A stretch of DNA of 64,000 nucleotides from assembly GCA_964592235.1 (NCBI GenBank), contig CAZQCF010000009.1:65287-129286 (forward strand). The letters run 5' to 3'. This document shows, piece by piece, positions 44,278 through 53,413 of this stretch. A program made the translations under genes and the position numbers. The notes beneath the pieces are model-generated. The model ran no database searches and had not been told where the DNA came from. It saw only the letters and a list, made by a program, of their open reading frames with translations. The DNA comes from PLA3 sp964592235. Its GTDB lineage: Bacteria > Planctomycetota > Phycisphaerae > UBA1845 > UTPLA1. Numbering within the stretch: position 1 is the first letter of the stretch; each line of letters opens with the position of its first letter.

Positions 44278-44566
44278 AGAGGTCTCGCGCCGATTGCAGA
44301 ATCGCGTCTCGAAACGCCGGTCGCAGCGAGCCCGGCGTTACCAGATCAACGTGCCGACCCAGGAAGTCGGTCAATTCATCTTGAATTCTTACAAAGTCCC
44401 ATCCAATCCGTGCTCCCGGCACAAACTCAACGATGACATCGATATCGCTGTCATCGTTGAAGTCGTCGCGCAGCACGGAACCGAAAACGGCTAATCGTCG
44501 AATATGATTCTTTCGACAAAAGGCAGCGAGTGCGTCTGCGTCAATCGTGAACGGGGTTGGTGTCAT
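44264..44566 (-). CDS. mntA: MntA-like nucleotidyltransferase antitoxin
   Basis: 100 residues. FGSVLRDDFNDDSDIDVIVE contains the G-S-x10-D-x-D motif (Ser30, Asp41, Asp43) of minimal nucleotidyltransferases. It would AMPylate the HepT partner encoded directly downstream. A standard type VII toxin-antitoxin pair. Confidence 0.9.
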   Translation of the reverse strand: MTPTPFTIDADALAAFCRKNHIRRLAVFGSVLRDDFNDDSDIDVIVEFVPGARIGWDFVRIQDELTDFLGRHVDLVTPGSLRPAFRDAILQSARDLYVAA

Positions 44567-44621
44567 TACCCTATTTTATCCCAAATTCTTTAGTCAAGTA
44601 CGCCGCCTGACTACTGCGTCA

Positions 44622-44813
44622 TCAAAGAGATTTGACCATTACTCTTCCAGCCGGCGTATGAACCTGCCTTCCAATCAATAATAATTCTTTGCCTATCAAT
44701 CCTAGGTCAGCCTCAAGCCAGTCTTCCAACCGCTTCTCACGCTCCAGCTTCTTTCGAGGTATCTGAACGAGATCATTTCGCTTTACCTTCCAAACTGCCG
44801 TCGTAAAGGCCAT
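44622..44813 (-). pseudogene. N-terminal remnant of a DUF91/PD-(D/E)xK nuclease-like gene
   Basis: 63 residues: FTTAVWKVKRNDLVQIPRKK, then LEREKRLEDWLEADLGLIG, LLLIGRQVHTPAGR matches the start of DUF91-type nuclease proteins, where the family continues with a G-R-I-D-L-L catalytic segment. Here the frame turns to VMVKSL and stops, so the nuclease core is absent. It sits directly beside MntA-HepT, suggesting an eroded defence locus. Confidence 0.65.
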
Positions 44814-44816
44814 GTA

Positions 44817-46316
44817 TCACCCCATGTGCTTAATCACCGCATCGGCGAACTCGCTGCACTTCAGCTCCTTCGCAGTGGTGTCGCCTTCGGCCGACATCAA
44901 CCGATGGAAGTCGTAGGTCACGGTCTTGGCTGAAATCGCGCCGTCCATTCCCTTGATGATCATGTCCGCCGCTTCGGTCCAACCGAGGTAGCGCAGCATC
45001 ATCTCGCCGGAGAGGATGACGCTGCCGGGGTTGACCTTGTCGAGGCCGGCGTACTTGGGGGCGGTGCCGTGGGTGGCTTCGAAGACGGCGTGGCCGGTGA
45101 GGTAGTTGATGTTTCCGCCGGGGGCGATGCCGATGCCGCCGACCTGTGCGGCGAGGGCGTCAGAGAGGTAGTCGCCGTTAAGGTTGAGCGTGGCGACGAC
45201 ATCAAAATCGCGCGGGCGCGTGAGCACCTGTTGCAGGACGATGTCGGCGATGGCGTCCTTCACGAGCAGCATCTTCTTCCATTTGCCGTCGCCGTGGGTG
45301 GGCCAGAGTCTCAGGGCGGCTTCGACCTCGGCGACGATCTTCTGCTGCTTGTCGGCGTCCATCATGTCGTAGCCGGGGTCGATCATTTTCGCGTTGCCCT
45401 GCGGCGTGAGGTCGGGGTTGGCTTCCTTGTTGCCGAGAATCCAGGACTCGCGCTCGGTGACAATCTGCCCGCGATAGAACTGCGTGGCGACCTGGTAGCC
45501 CCAGTCTCGGAAGCCGCCCTCGGTGAACTTCATGATGTTGCCCTTGTGGACAAGCGTGACGGATTTGCGGCCGAACTTGAGGGCGTAGCCGATGGCGGAG
45601 TGGACAAGGCGCTCGGTGCCGAGGTAGCTGACAGGCTTGATGCCGAGGCCGACGAAGACGCCGCCGCAGGGTCCGCCGGTGATGTCGCGCTTGGGTGCGC
45701 CGATGGATTCGAGCAGGGCCTGCCACTCGACGGCCTTGGCCGCGGTGCCGAAGCGGATTTTCTCGTGGTCCTTGGGGAACTCGGCGGCGAGGAAGTCGAG
45801 GAATTTCTTTGCTTCGGGCGATCCGGCGGCGTATTCGATGCCGGCGTAAATGTCCTCGGTGTTCTCGCGGAAGATGACCATGTCGCAGTCGCCGGGTCGT
45901 TTGACGGGGCTGGGGACGCCCTTGAACCAGCGGACGGGTCTTAGACAAACGTATAGGTCGAGCATCTGGCGCAGGGCGACGTTCAGCGAGCGGATGCCGC
46001 CGCCGACGGGCGTCGTGAGCGGGCCCTTGATGCCGACGAGGTAGGTGCGGAAGGCGTCGACGGTTTCGTCGGGCAGCCAGGCCTTCTTGTCGCCGAGGGT
46101 CTTGCGGAACAGGTTGAAGGCCTTCTCGCCGGCGAAGACTTCCTTCCAGGCGATCTTGCGCTTCTGGCCGTAGGCCTTCGCGACGGCTGCATCGAAGACG
46201 CGGACGGAGGCGCGCCAGATGTCGGGTCCGGTGCCGTCGCCTTCGATAAAGGGGATGATCGGTTCATCGGGGACGTTCAGTCGTCCGCCGGTCATGGTGA
46301 TGGATTGGGCGGTCAT
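44817..46316 (-). CDS. icd: Isocitrate dehydrogenase (NADP+)
   Basis: 499 residues. AAGGAG lies seven bases before the ATG. Substrate-binding Ser110 (RSLNVALRQMLDLYVCLRPVRW) is present, and the NADP-specific Lys-Tyr pair occurs in EATHGTAPKYAGLDKVNPGS. The enzyme oxidises isocitrate to 2-oxoglutarate in the TCA cycle. The chain is about 80 residues longer than the E. coli enzyme; the extra part lies between about residues 170 and 330 (between IFRENTEDIYAGIEY and the C-terminal nucleotide region). No other TCA gene is adjacent. Confidence 0.95.
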   Translation of the reverse strand: MTAQSITMTGGRLNVPDEPIIPFIEGDGTGPDIWRASVRVFDAAVAKAYGQKRKIAWKEVFAGEKAFNLFRKTLGDKKAWLPDETVDAFRTYLVGIKGPLTTPVGGGIRSLNVALRQMLDLYVCLRPVRWFKGVPSPVKRPGDCDMVIFRENTEDIYAGIEYAAGSPEAKKFLDFLAAEFPKDHEKIRFGTAAKAVEWQALLESIGAPKRDITGGPCGGVFVGLGIKPVSYLGTERLVHSAIGYALKFGRKSVTLVHKGNIMKFTEGGFRDWGYQVATQFYRGQIVTERESWILGNKEANPDLTPQGNAKMIDPGYDMMDADKQQKIVAEVEAALRLWPTHGDGKWKKMLLVKDAIADIVLQQVLTRPRDFDVVATLNLNGDYLSDALAAQVGGIGIAPGGNINYLTGHAVFEATHGTAPKYAGLDKVNPGSVILSGEMMLRYLGWTEAADMIIKGMDGAISAKTVTYDFHRLMSAEGDTTAKELKCSEFADAVIKHMG

Positions 46317-46498
46317 GGTGTGACTCCTTCAGGTGATGGCGACGGTACCGATGCGATTGAGGCGCAAGGGCGTCTGCGTTGAAGGGGAAAATGGTAGACG
46401 GGCCAAACGCTCGTTGCAATGACGCAATGCCAATGAAGTCCCCCAAAACTCTGGAACCAACACGGATAGTTCGGACGCGCGGACCCGAGGCTGCATCG

Positions 46499-47461
46499 TT
46501 ACCGCATTCTAAACAGTTCCGCTTCGGCGGCGATGTGCCCGAATGCGGGCCAGTAGGGGCCGTCGACGACGCGCTGGAAGATTGCGCGGGCTTTCTCGGT
46601 GTCACCGTTATAGAGATACCAGTTACCCACGCCGTAGCCCTGGGTCGCGACGTCGAGCGGCCGGGCGTCGCGCTCGCTCAACAGGTCGTCGGGCTTCAAC
46701 TCGCCCTTGTACATCAGCACGCGGCGGAGGTAGGCGTGATTCTCGATGATGTTCATCTTCGCGTGGATCGGCGCGATGGCGGCGGCTGCCTCGGCCGTGC
46801 GCCCCAGGCGGCGCTGGGTCATGTACTCCCAGTCTGCGAGTGCCACTTTGTTGTCATCAAAGCCGCGGCCGAAGTCCTTCGCCCGCCGCCAGCCGGCCAG
46901 CGCTCCTTCGAAGTCGCCCTTCAGGTATCGCGCCAGGGCAAGGTGATACCACACGTTGAAGCCGGTGGTCGTCAGGGGGATGTTCTTCTCGTTGGGCATG
47001 CCGTCCGGCTCGATGGCATCGGCGCGGCCGTCGATCAGCTTCGCGGCGGCTTCAAGATCGGCGATGGCGTCATCAAAACGACGGATGGCGATATATCGGT
47101 GGCCCCGATGGCGCAGGAACCGGGCATCGTCGGGCCAACGGCGGGCGCCCTCGGTGAAGACCGCGATGGCATCGTTCATGCGCCAGAGGTAGCCGAGCCG
47201 TCGGCCGATCCAGATTCGGCCGTCTGGGTTGTCGGGTTGTCGGGCGGCGAAGGATTCGGCGTCGGCGAGATCGCTAAGGAGGTGATCCATGTTGCCCGGG
47301 GGGTTGGCGAAGAGGGGCTTGCCGAGCAGCGAGGTGCATTCGGGCTTGGCGGGCTGCTGCGAGCGGTTGAGCGACGAGATGCCATGCGATTGCGGCTCGG
47401 TGCAGGAACCGGCGACGAACCACAGGGAAAAGAGGCCGATAGAGCGAAGGATCTTGATCAT
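46499..47461 (-). CDS. TPR-type lipoprotein
   Basis: 320 residues from the ATG at 47459-47461 (the open frame to 47599 contains no better start). The lipobox is FVAGSC. The body holds tetratricopeptide-like pairs (LWRMNDAIAVFTEGARRWPDDARFLRHRGHRYIAIRRFDDAIADLEAA and LYNGDTEKARAIFQRVVD), which serve as protein-interaction scaffolds. Partner unknown. Confidence 0.8.
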   Translation of the reverse strand: MIKILRSIGLFSLWFVAGSCTEPQSHGISSLNRSQQPAKPECTSLLGKPLFANPPGNMDHLLSDLADAESFAARQPDNPDGRIWIGRRLGYLWRMNDAIAVFTEGARRWPDDARFLRHRGHRYIAIRRFDDAIADLEAAAKLIDGRADAIEPDGMPNEKNIPLTTTGFNVWYHLALARYLKGDFEGALAGWRRAKDFGRGFDDNKVALADWEYMTQRRLGRTAEAAAAIAPIHAKMNIIENHAYLRRVLMYKGELKPDDLLSERDARPLDVATQGYGVGNWYLYNGDTEKARAIFQRVVDGPYWPAFGHIAAEAELFRMR

Positions 47462-47620
47462 GATGGGGTGTATTGTCCGCGAAAGACGGCGCGGTGTTAA
47501 GGCGACCATGCAGGGGCAAGTCGAGCGGGAAGCGGGGGAACCAATAAGCGCCGATCCGTTTCGCTGCCTGCGATTCGGCGGCATAATAGGGAGAGGCAAT
47601 TATCCAGCAGGAGCACACGC

Positions 47621-48490
47621 ATGCCACGAATCGTACGAGGCGGACTCATTCAGGCGACGCTGTCCGAACCGGGAACCAGCCCGATCGAGAAGATCAAGAA
47701 GTCGATGATCGATAAGCACGTCGGCCTGATTGAGAGCGCCGCCACGCAGGGCGCGCAGGTCGTCTGTTTGCAGGAGTTGTTCTACGGGCCGTACTTCTGC
47801 TGCGATCAGGACACCAAGTGGTACAGCCTTGTGGAAAAGATTCCCGATGGGCCGACGGTGAAGCTGATGTGCGAGCTGGCGAAGCGGTTGAAGATCGTGC
47901 TGGTCGTGCCGATGTACGAGGAGGACCTGCCCGGCGTGTATTACAACTCGGCCGCGGTGATCGATGCCGACGGCAAGTACCTCGGCAAATATCGCAAGAT
48001 GCACATTCCGCATGTCGCACCGGGTTTCTGGGAGAAGTTCTTTTTCCGGCCGGGCAATCTGGGCTATCCGGTGTTTGATACGGCCGTCGGCAAGGTGGGC
48101 GTGTATATCTGCTACGATCGTCATTTTCCTGATGGGGCGCGATGCCTGGGGTTGAACGGGGCGGAGATCGTGTTCAATCCGTCGGCGACGGTGGCGGGGT
48201 TGAGCGAGTATCTGTGGAAGCTGGAGCAGCCGGCTCACGCGGTGGCGAATCAGTATTTTGTCGGGGCGATCAATCGGCCGGGCGTGGAAGAGCCGTGGCG
48301 GATTGGGGAGTTCTACGGGCAGAGTTACTTCTGCGACCCGCGCGGGCAGATGCTGGCGGTGGGCAAGCGGGTGGAGGACGACGTGGTGGTAGCGGATTTG
48401 AATCTCGATTTGATTCGCGAGGTGCGGAACACGTGGCAGTTCTTCCGCGACCGCCGGCCGGAGAGTTATGGGGAGATTGTGCGGTTGTAG
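47621..48490 (+). CDS. Carbon-nitrogen hydrolase (beta-ureidopropionase / N-carbamoylputrescine amidase-like)
   Basis: 289 residues; AGGAG lies eight bases before the ATG. The nitrilase-superfamily triad is Glu52 (CLQELFYGPYFC), Lys126 (KYRKMHIPH) and Cys164 (VGVYICYDRHFPD). HVAPGFWEKFFFRPG and SATVAGLSEYLWKLEQPAHA match the N-carbamoyl amidohydrolase branch. It hydrolyses N-carbamoyl amines such as N-carbamoylputrescine or beta-ureidopropionate; which one is not decided. Confidence 0.92.
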   Translation: MPRIVRGGLIQATLSEPGTSPIEKIKKSMIDKHVGLIESAATQGAQVVCLQELFYGPYFCCDQDTKWYSLVEKIPDGPTVKLMCELAKRLKIVLVVPMYEEDLPGVYYNSAAVIDADGKYLGKYRKMHIPHVAPGFWEKFFFRPGNLGYPVFDTAVGKVGVYICYDRHFPDGARCLGLNGAEIVFNPSATVAGLSEYLWKLEQPAHAVANQYFVGAINRPGVEEPWRIGEFYGQSYFCDPRGQMLAVGKRVEDDVVVADLNLDLIREVRNTWQFFRDRRPESYGEIVRL

Positions 48491-48534
48491 ACTCCCTGAG
48501 GTCATGGCATGGTCGGACCGTAAACCGAAGCCGC

Positions 48535-48690
48535 GTGAAACGATTGATGCGGCCGGATCGACTTGGCGGAATCGGCTTGGCGTTGCTGGGTATGCTCGTC
48601 GCATTTCTGGCGGGGGCGTCGGTGGCCGATGGAGAGGAGTCTGAACCCGGCATTCGCACGAGAAAGGGCAGTCCTCGCGCGGCGGGTTGA
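48535..48690 (+). CDS. Possible small exported peptide
   Basis: 51 codons from GTG at 48535: a basic start, a clear signal-like hydrophobic stretch (GIGLALLGMLVAFLAGASVA) and a short charged tail ending PRAAG. It could be a real micropeptide or the 5' scrap of a lost gene. It has no ribosome site of note. Confidence 0.3.
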   Translation: MKRLMRPDRLGGIGLALLGMLVAFLAGASVADGEESEPGIRTRKGSPRAAG

Positions 48691-48819
48691 ACTGGTTTTA
48701 TGCAATCGGTATAATTGTGACTCAAACGCGTCTCTTACGGGCCGAGGATTAGCGTTGAAAATCGGGTCGCCCGAAATGCTGAAACTCAATTCGAGTTGGT
48801 ATCGCGGAGGGCCGGAATC

Positions 48820-51250
48820 GTGCAATCAAAGATGTCGTATGCCACGACGACGCGCGTTTTCGTGTTGGTGATGCTCGCAGTGGCGTGCCTGCCTGTGGGG
48901 CCGGCCACCGGTGAACCTCCATGCGAACCGCGATGGGCCGGAGGGTTTGCACAGCCAGGTGTAAGCAACATTGTTCATGCTATGACCGTCTTTGACGACG
49001 GCAGCGGTCCGGCACTCTACGCGGGCGGGGAGTTTACTACTGCCGGTGGCGTGGCGGCCAACCGAATCGCCAAGTGGAGCGGCAGCAACTGGTCGCTGCT
49101 GGGCAGCGGAATGAGCATGAATAGCGATACAGTCCGCACATTAGCAGTATTTGATGATGGTGGGGGGCCAGCCTTGTACGCGGGCGGCGACTTCACTTCC
49201 GCCGGTGGCGTGGCGGCGAACCGGATTGCCAAATGGAATGGCAACGGTTGGTCACCGCTAGGAAGCGGGGCCAACAGTTCGGTCTATGCTCTCGCTGTCT
49301 TCGATGATGGCAGCGGCCCGGCGCTGTACGCGGGAGGGCGGTTCAATACCGCTGGCGGCGTGGCCGCTGACCGGATCGCGAAGTGGGATGGCAGTAACTG
49401 GTCGCCGCTGGGCAGCGGAATAAGCGGGACGGACAGAAGTGTCCTTGCCTTGGCCGTCTGCGACGACGGAAGTGGCCCCGCACTCTATGCGGGTGGAGAT
49501 TTCACCACTGCCGGCGGCGTGGCTGCTAACCGGATCGCGAAGTGGGATGGCAATAACTGGTCGCCGCTTAGCAGCGGGATGAATAGTAGTAACGTTTACG
49601 CCTTGGCCGTCTTCGACGATGGAGGTGGCGCGGCCCTTTACGCTGGGGGTGATTTCACTATCGCTGGCGGCACGGCGGCCAACCGGATCGCCAAGTGGAA
49701 CGGCAGGGCGTGGTTGCCTTTAGGCACTGGAATGAACAGTTGGGTCCGCACGCTGTTTGTCTTTGACAATGACAGCGGCCCCGCGCTCTACGTAGGGGGT
49801 AACTTTAGCACTGCCGGTGGCGTGGGAGCCCTTCGAATGGCTAGTTGGAACGGCAGCAATTGGTCGTCGCTGGGCAGCGGTATGGATAGTAGTGTCTGGA
49901 CTATGGCCGTCCTCGACGAGGGCAGTGGTCCGGCGCTGTATGCGGGTGGTCAGTTTCTTAGCTCCAGCGGCGTGGAGACGAATAACATCGCCAAGTGGAA
50001 CGGCAGCAACTGGTCCCCGCTGGGCAATGGGATGAACGATCGGGTCAGAGACCTGACTGTGTTCGACGACGGCGGTGTTCCGGCACTGTACGCGGGCGGC
50101 GAGTTCACCACCGCCGGCGGCGTGGCGGCCAACCGGATCGCCAAGTGGNNNNNNNNNNNNNNNNNNNNNNNNNNNNNNNNNNNNNNNNNNNNNNNNNNNN
50201 NNNNNNNNNNNNNNNNNNNNNNNNNNNNNNNNNNNNNNNNNNNNNNNNGGCGTGGCGGCCAACCGGATCGCCAAGTGGAACGGCAGCAATTGGTCGTCGC
50301 TGGGCAGCGGGATGAACAGCTCGGTTGGGGCCTTGACCGTCTTCAATGATGGCAGTGGCCCAGCGCTTTACGCGGGCGGCACTTTCTTCACGGCCGGCGG
50401 CACGGCGGCAAGCCGGATCGCCAAGTGGGACGGCAGCAACTGGATGCCGCTTGGCTCTGGCTTTGGTGCGTCTTTGAATACGGTGGTCGACCTGGCGGTC
50501 TTCGACGACGGCAGCGGGCAGGCGCTGTATGCGGGCGGGGAGTTTACTACTGCCGGTGGGGTGGCGGCCAACCGAATCGCCAAGTGGAATGGGATTAGTT
50601 GGTCACCTTTGGGGAGCGGGTTGAACAGCGAAGTTTTTTCCCTGACTGTATTCGATGATGGCAGCGGTCCGGCACTGTATGCCGGCGGACAATTCACGAC
50701 CGCAGGCAGCACGGTTGTGAACTTCATTGCCAAGTGGGATGGCAGCATTTGGGCCCCTCTTGGCAGCGGGATGAATGGCTGGGTCTTGGCTTTGACCGTC
50801 TTCGATGACGGGAGCGGCTCGTCGCTTTATGCGGGCGGCAGTTTCACCACTGCCGGCGGCATAGCAGCCAATCGAATCGCAAAGTGGAACGGGAAGAACT
50901 GGTCGCCGCTAGGTGGCGGGATGAACAATGGGGTCTACACTCTGGCAGTTTTCGACGATGTCAGTGGCCCAGCGCTGTTCGCAGGCGGCGACTTCACCTC
51001 AGCCGGTGGCATGCCCGCGTACAAGATCGCCGTCTGGCGCGGATGTCCCGCGTTACTGGGCGACGTGAACTGTGACGGGGCCGTGGACATGCAGGACGTG
51101 GACCCGTTTGTTCTGGCATTGATCGACGCGCAGGAATACGCCAATGCACACCCGAATTGCAATCTTGGTCGTGCGGACATGAACGCCGATCGCGCGATCG
51201 ACGGGCTAGATATTCAAGGCTTCGTGGATGCACAACTCGCGCCGCCGTAG
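48820..51250 (+). CDS. Secreted repeat protein with dockerin-like tail (interrupted by assembly gap)
   Basis: From GTG at 48820 (GGAGGG eight bases upstream): a signal peptide (VLVMLAVACLPVGPATG), then about 17 repeats of roughly 50 residues each built on DDGSGPALYAGGEFTTAGG, VAANRIAKW and GSNWSPLGSGM, a beta-propeller or beta-solenoid-like unit. It ends with a dockerin-like pair LLGDVNCDGAVDMQDVDPFV and ADMNADRAIDGLDIQGFV. 100 Ns at 50149-50248 shift the frame from 1 to 2. Because 30 bases before the gap recur directly after it, removal of the gap with that overlap restores one frame. Confidence 0.75.
50149..50248. other. Assembly gap (100 N)
   Basis: A run of exactly 100 N, the usual placeholder length. 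The 30 bases ending at 50148 (ggcgtggcggcc...aagtgg) and the 30 bases starting at 50249 are identical, so the gap sits in a tandem repeat and may be zero length or even negative. Confidence 0.95.
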
Positions 51251-51361
51251 AGAATGATTCGGTCAAAGGCCGTTGGTCCGCATGACGGCGAATAAGGCGA
51301 TGGGCCGGCGGATTGCCGAGTCTCGATTCAATGTCGGCTCCCGATGGAGTGAGTGAGAATG

Positions 51362-51390
51362 TCCGCCACTGCTTGAAGCAGTGGCACCCG
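51362..51390. repeat. CCACTGCTTGAAGCAGTGG palindrome
   Basis: ccactgcttgaagcagtggcaccc. A perfect stem of the same general type as the other short palindromes, placed after the repeat-protein gene. Confidence 0.7.
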
Positions 51391-51471
51391 ACAGGTTTCA
51401 CTGATTCCGGAACTGCTCCAATCGAATGCCCGGCGCGTGCAACTGGCAGGGGAATTTCGTTTTCTTAACTA

Positions 51472-51789
51472 ATGCGAGCTTTCTTCCGCTGGGTTTACGA
51501 CGATTTTCTTGATGACACATCCGTCAGCGCGATGATCGTATTGGGCGGGGTCCTTGTGCTTTATCTGTTCGGCGCGTTTGGCGGCGGCGGGATAGGGCAC
51601 TTTCGAGCATCACGTTACCTGATCACGCCGATCATGTGCATCCTGCTTGCGTCCTACCTTGAAGGTTACCGAGGCTGGGCCGGGCACAGCATCGTCACCG
51701 AGGCGACTCCGGCGGTGCTGATTCGCGGAATGGGCTGGTTTCTGCTTTTACTTCCGATGATGGTCTGGCTGTTTCGCAGAATCGCATAG
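51472..51789 (+). CDS. Small polytopic membrane protein
   Basis: 105 residues with three membrane helices (about 20-36, 49-62, 86-102). ATG start; no clear ribosome site. No recognised family. Confidence 0.55.
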   Translation: MRAFFRWVYDDFLDDTSVSAMIVLGGVLVLYLFGAFGGGGIGHFRASRYLITPIMCILLASYLEGYRGWAGHSIVTEATPAVLIRGMGWFLLLLPMMVWLFRRIA

Positions 51790-51870
51790 AGCAATTTGAG
51801 TTGCTGCGTCACGTCGTCGGTGTGCTGGAGCGGTTGAGCAGCAAGGCGATGCCGGGCGAGTTCAACGGCT

Positions 51871-51911
51871 TACCCTCACCCCGCCCTCTCCCTGGAAGGG
51901 AGAGGGGGTGG
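51871..51911. repeat. ccctctccct...agggagaggg repeat block, copy 3
   Basis: Same family as 27119-27154 and 27176-27212; lies just downstream of the alpha/beta hydrolase gene. Confidence 0.65.
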
Positions 51912-51944
51912 TTGAGGTTGCGACGTTTTCGTGGGTCTCCGCCA

Positions 51945-53123
51945 TCAGTTTTGAGATTTGCTCGCGACTTCGGCAGTCACGTTAGCGCTGGAGGCGGGAA
52001 CGCGCGACGCGTCTTCGCTTCGACTTTGGGCCTCGCGCACGTCGCCATCCCGCGCCGAGCGCGCCATGCGCACGAACCGATCGGGCTGGTACATGTTGCT
52101 TGGCTCGGCCTTGCGCCAGAGGTACTGATCGAAGAACTGCACCGTGCGGCGGGCATACTCGGCCGGGGCCATGTCCACCGACTGGTTGTGTTTCGCGCCC
52201 TGGACGATCCATAGGTATTTCGGCTGCGGGGCGAGAGCGTAGAGCATGCGCGATTGTTCTACCGGGATATAGCTGTCGCGCTGACCGTGCACGAACAGGA
52301 GCGGGCGGGGCGGCATGCGCTTGAGGGCTTTCTTCACCGAGGGATAGGTGCAGCCGAACTTGAAACGACAGGTGACGAAAAGGCACCATCGCAGGAACCG
52401 CCAGAATTCCGGCGGGTGGTTCTCATAGACAAACTTCACTTTCGCGAAGATCTTGGCCCATCGTTTCATCAGGTGTTCAAGCGTGTGGTCAGAGGAGAAG
52501 GCCCCGTCGACCACAATGGCCTTCACGACCGGATTCTGCGCGGCGACGAGGATCGACGTGCAGGCTCCGCGCGAGATTCCGAAAAGGCCGATCTCAACGG
52601 GGTAGCCCATCTTCTCCAGCCACTGTTCGGCGAAGCTGATGACGCCGGTCATGTCGGAGATTTCGCGGTCGCTGGCCCATTGGCGCGGGCTAAAGCCTTC
52701 TTCTTTCGCGCTCTCGCCGTGCCCGCGGAAGTCGAACGAGAAGACGTCGTAGCCGGCCTCGATCAACGGGCGGCAGTAGCGGGCGCAGCTGTTGCGATCG
52801 CTCATGAACTCGGGCGCGAAGATGACCAGACCGCGGCGCGAGACACCGGGCGGAGGATGCATGAACATTCCGCGCAGGCGGATGCCGTCGGCCGCGAAAA
52901 CATCGCGCTCTTCGCCGGGGATGCGGTCGAAACAGAGCTGCGGCACCGAGAGCGGCGGCACCGTGTCCTTCATGATGTTGAGACTGATGCGTACGTACTT
53001 GGCGAGGACCAGGGCCGGCACGATGACCAGCAGAAGCAGCGTGAGGAGAATGGAGAACAGCGCCCAGTTGTGGGAGATGGCTGTCCAGATTCCGCCAAGC
53101 ATGAAGTGCGAGGTTGCGAGCAT
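51945..53123 (-). CDS. Membrane-anchored alpha/beta hydrolase
   Basis: 392 residues from the ATG at 53121-53123 (open to 53324). One N-terminal membrane helix (LFSILLTLLLLVIVPALVLA) anchors an alpha/beta hydrolase with oxyanion strand GLVIFAPEF, SFDFRGHGESA, nucleophile Ser in GLFGISRGAC, acid in FVHGQRDSYIP and His in QGAKHNQSVD. A C-terminal tail of about 40 residues is low-complexity. Esterase or acyltransferase activity is likely; the substrate is not known. Confidence 0.85.
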   Translation of the reverse strand: MLATSHFMLGGIWTAISHNWALFSILLTLLLLVIVPALVLAKYVRISLNIMKDTVPPLSVPQLCFDRIPGEERDVFAADGIRLRGMFMHPPPGVSRRGLVIFAPEFMSDRNSCARYCRPLIEAGYDVFSFDFRGHGESAKEEGFSPRQWASDREISDMTGVISFAEQWLEKMGYPVEIGLFGISRGACTSILVAAQNPVVKAIVVDGAFSSDHTLEHLMKRWAKIFAKVKFVYENHPPEFWRFLRWCLFVTCRFKFGCTYPSVKKALKRMPPRPLLFVHGQRDSYIPVEQSRMLYALAPQPKYLWIVQGAKHNQSVDMAPAEYARRTVQFFDQYLWRKAEPSNMYQPDRFVRMARSARDGDVREAQSRSEDASRVPASSANVTAEVASKSQN

Positions 53124-53413
53124 GGCTGTCGGTGTGGCGCAGTGTATCGGGGCAGCGGCCGAGGGCAAGCAGGCTGCTTTGGGATTGCCGGCTCGGCGTG
53201 AAATCAGATTATCGGATGCCCTGATTGGCGCTTTCGCTACGGGGCGAAGGGGGAGGAGGTTCGGGCCGATCAAGCTGTTCGATCGGCCGCAGGGACAAAG
53301 GCCCCGCCTCGCTTGTCGGGTCATGCGGCAGCGCTTCTAATGTTCCGTTCGGTCGGCCTTGCCGGTTACGAGCGGGGCGGCGGATAGCAGAGAATTCACA
53401 GGAGACAACTTCC

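Noticed and set aside
48820..51250. CRISPR-like tandem repeats
   Set aside because: The repeats are about 150 bases, coding, in frame and without spacer structure; they encode protein repeats.
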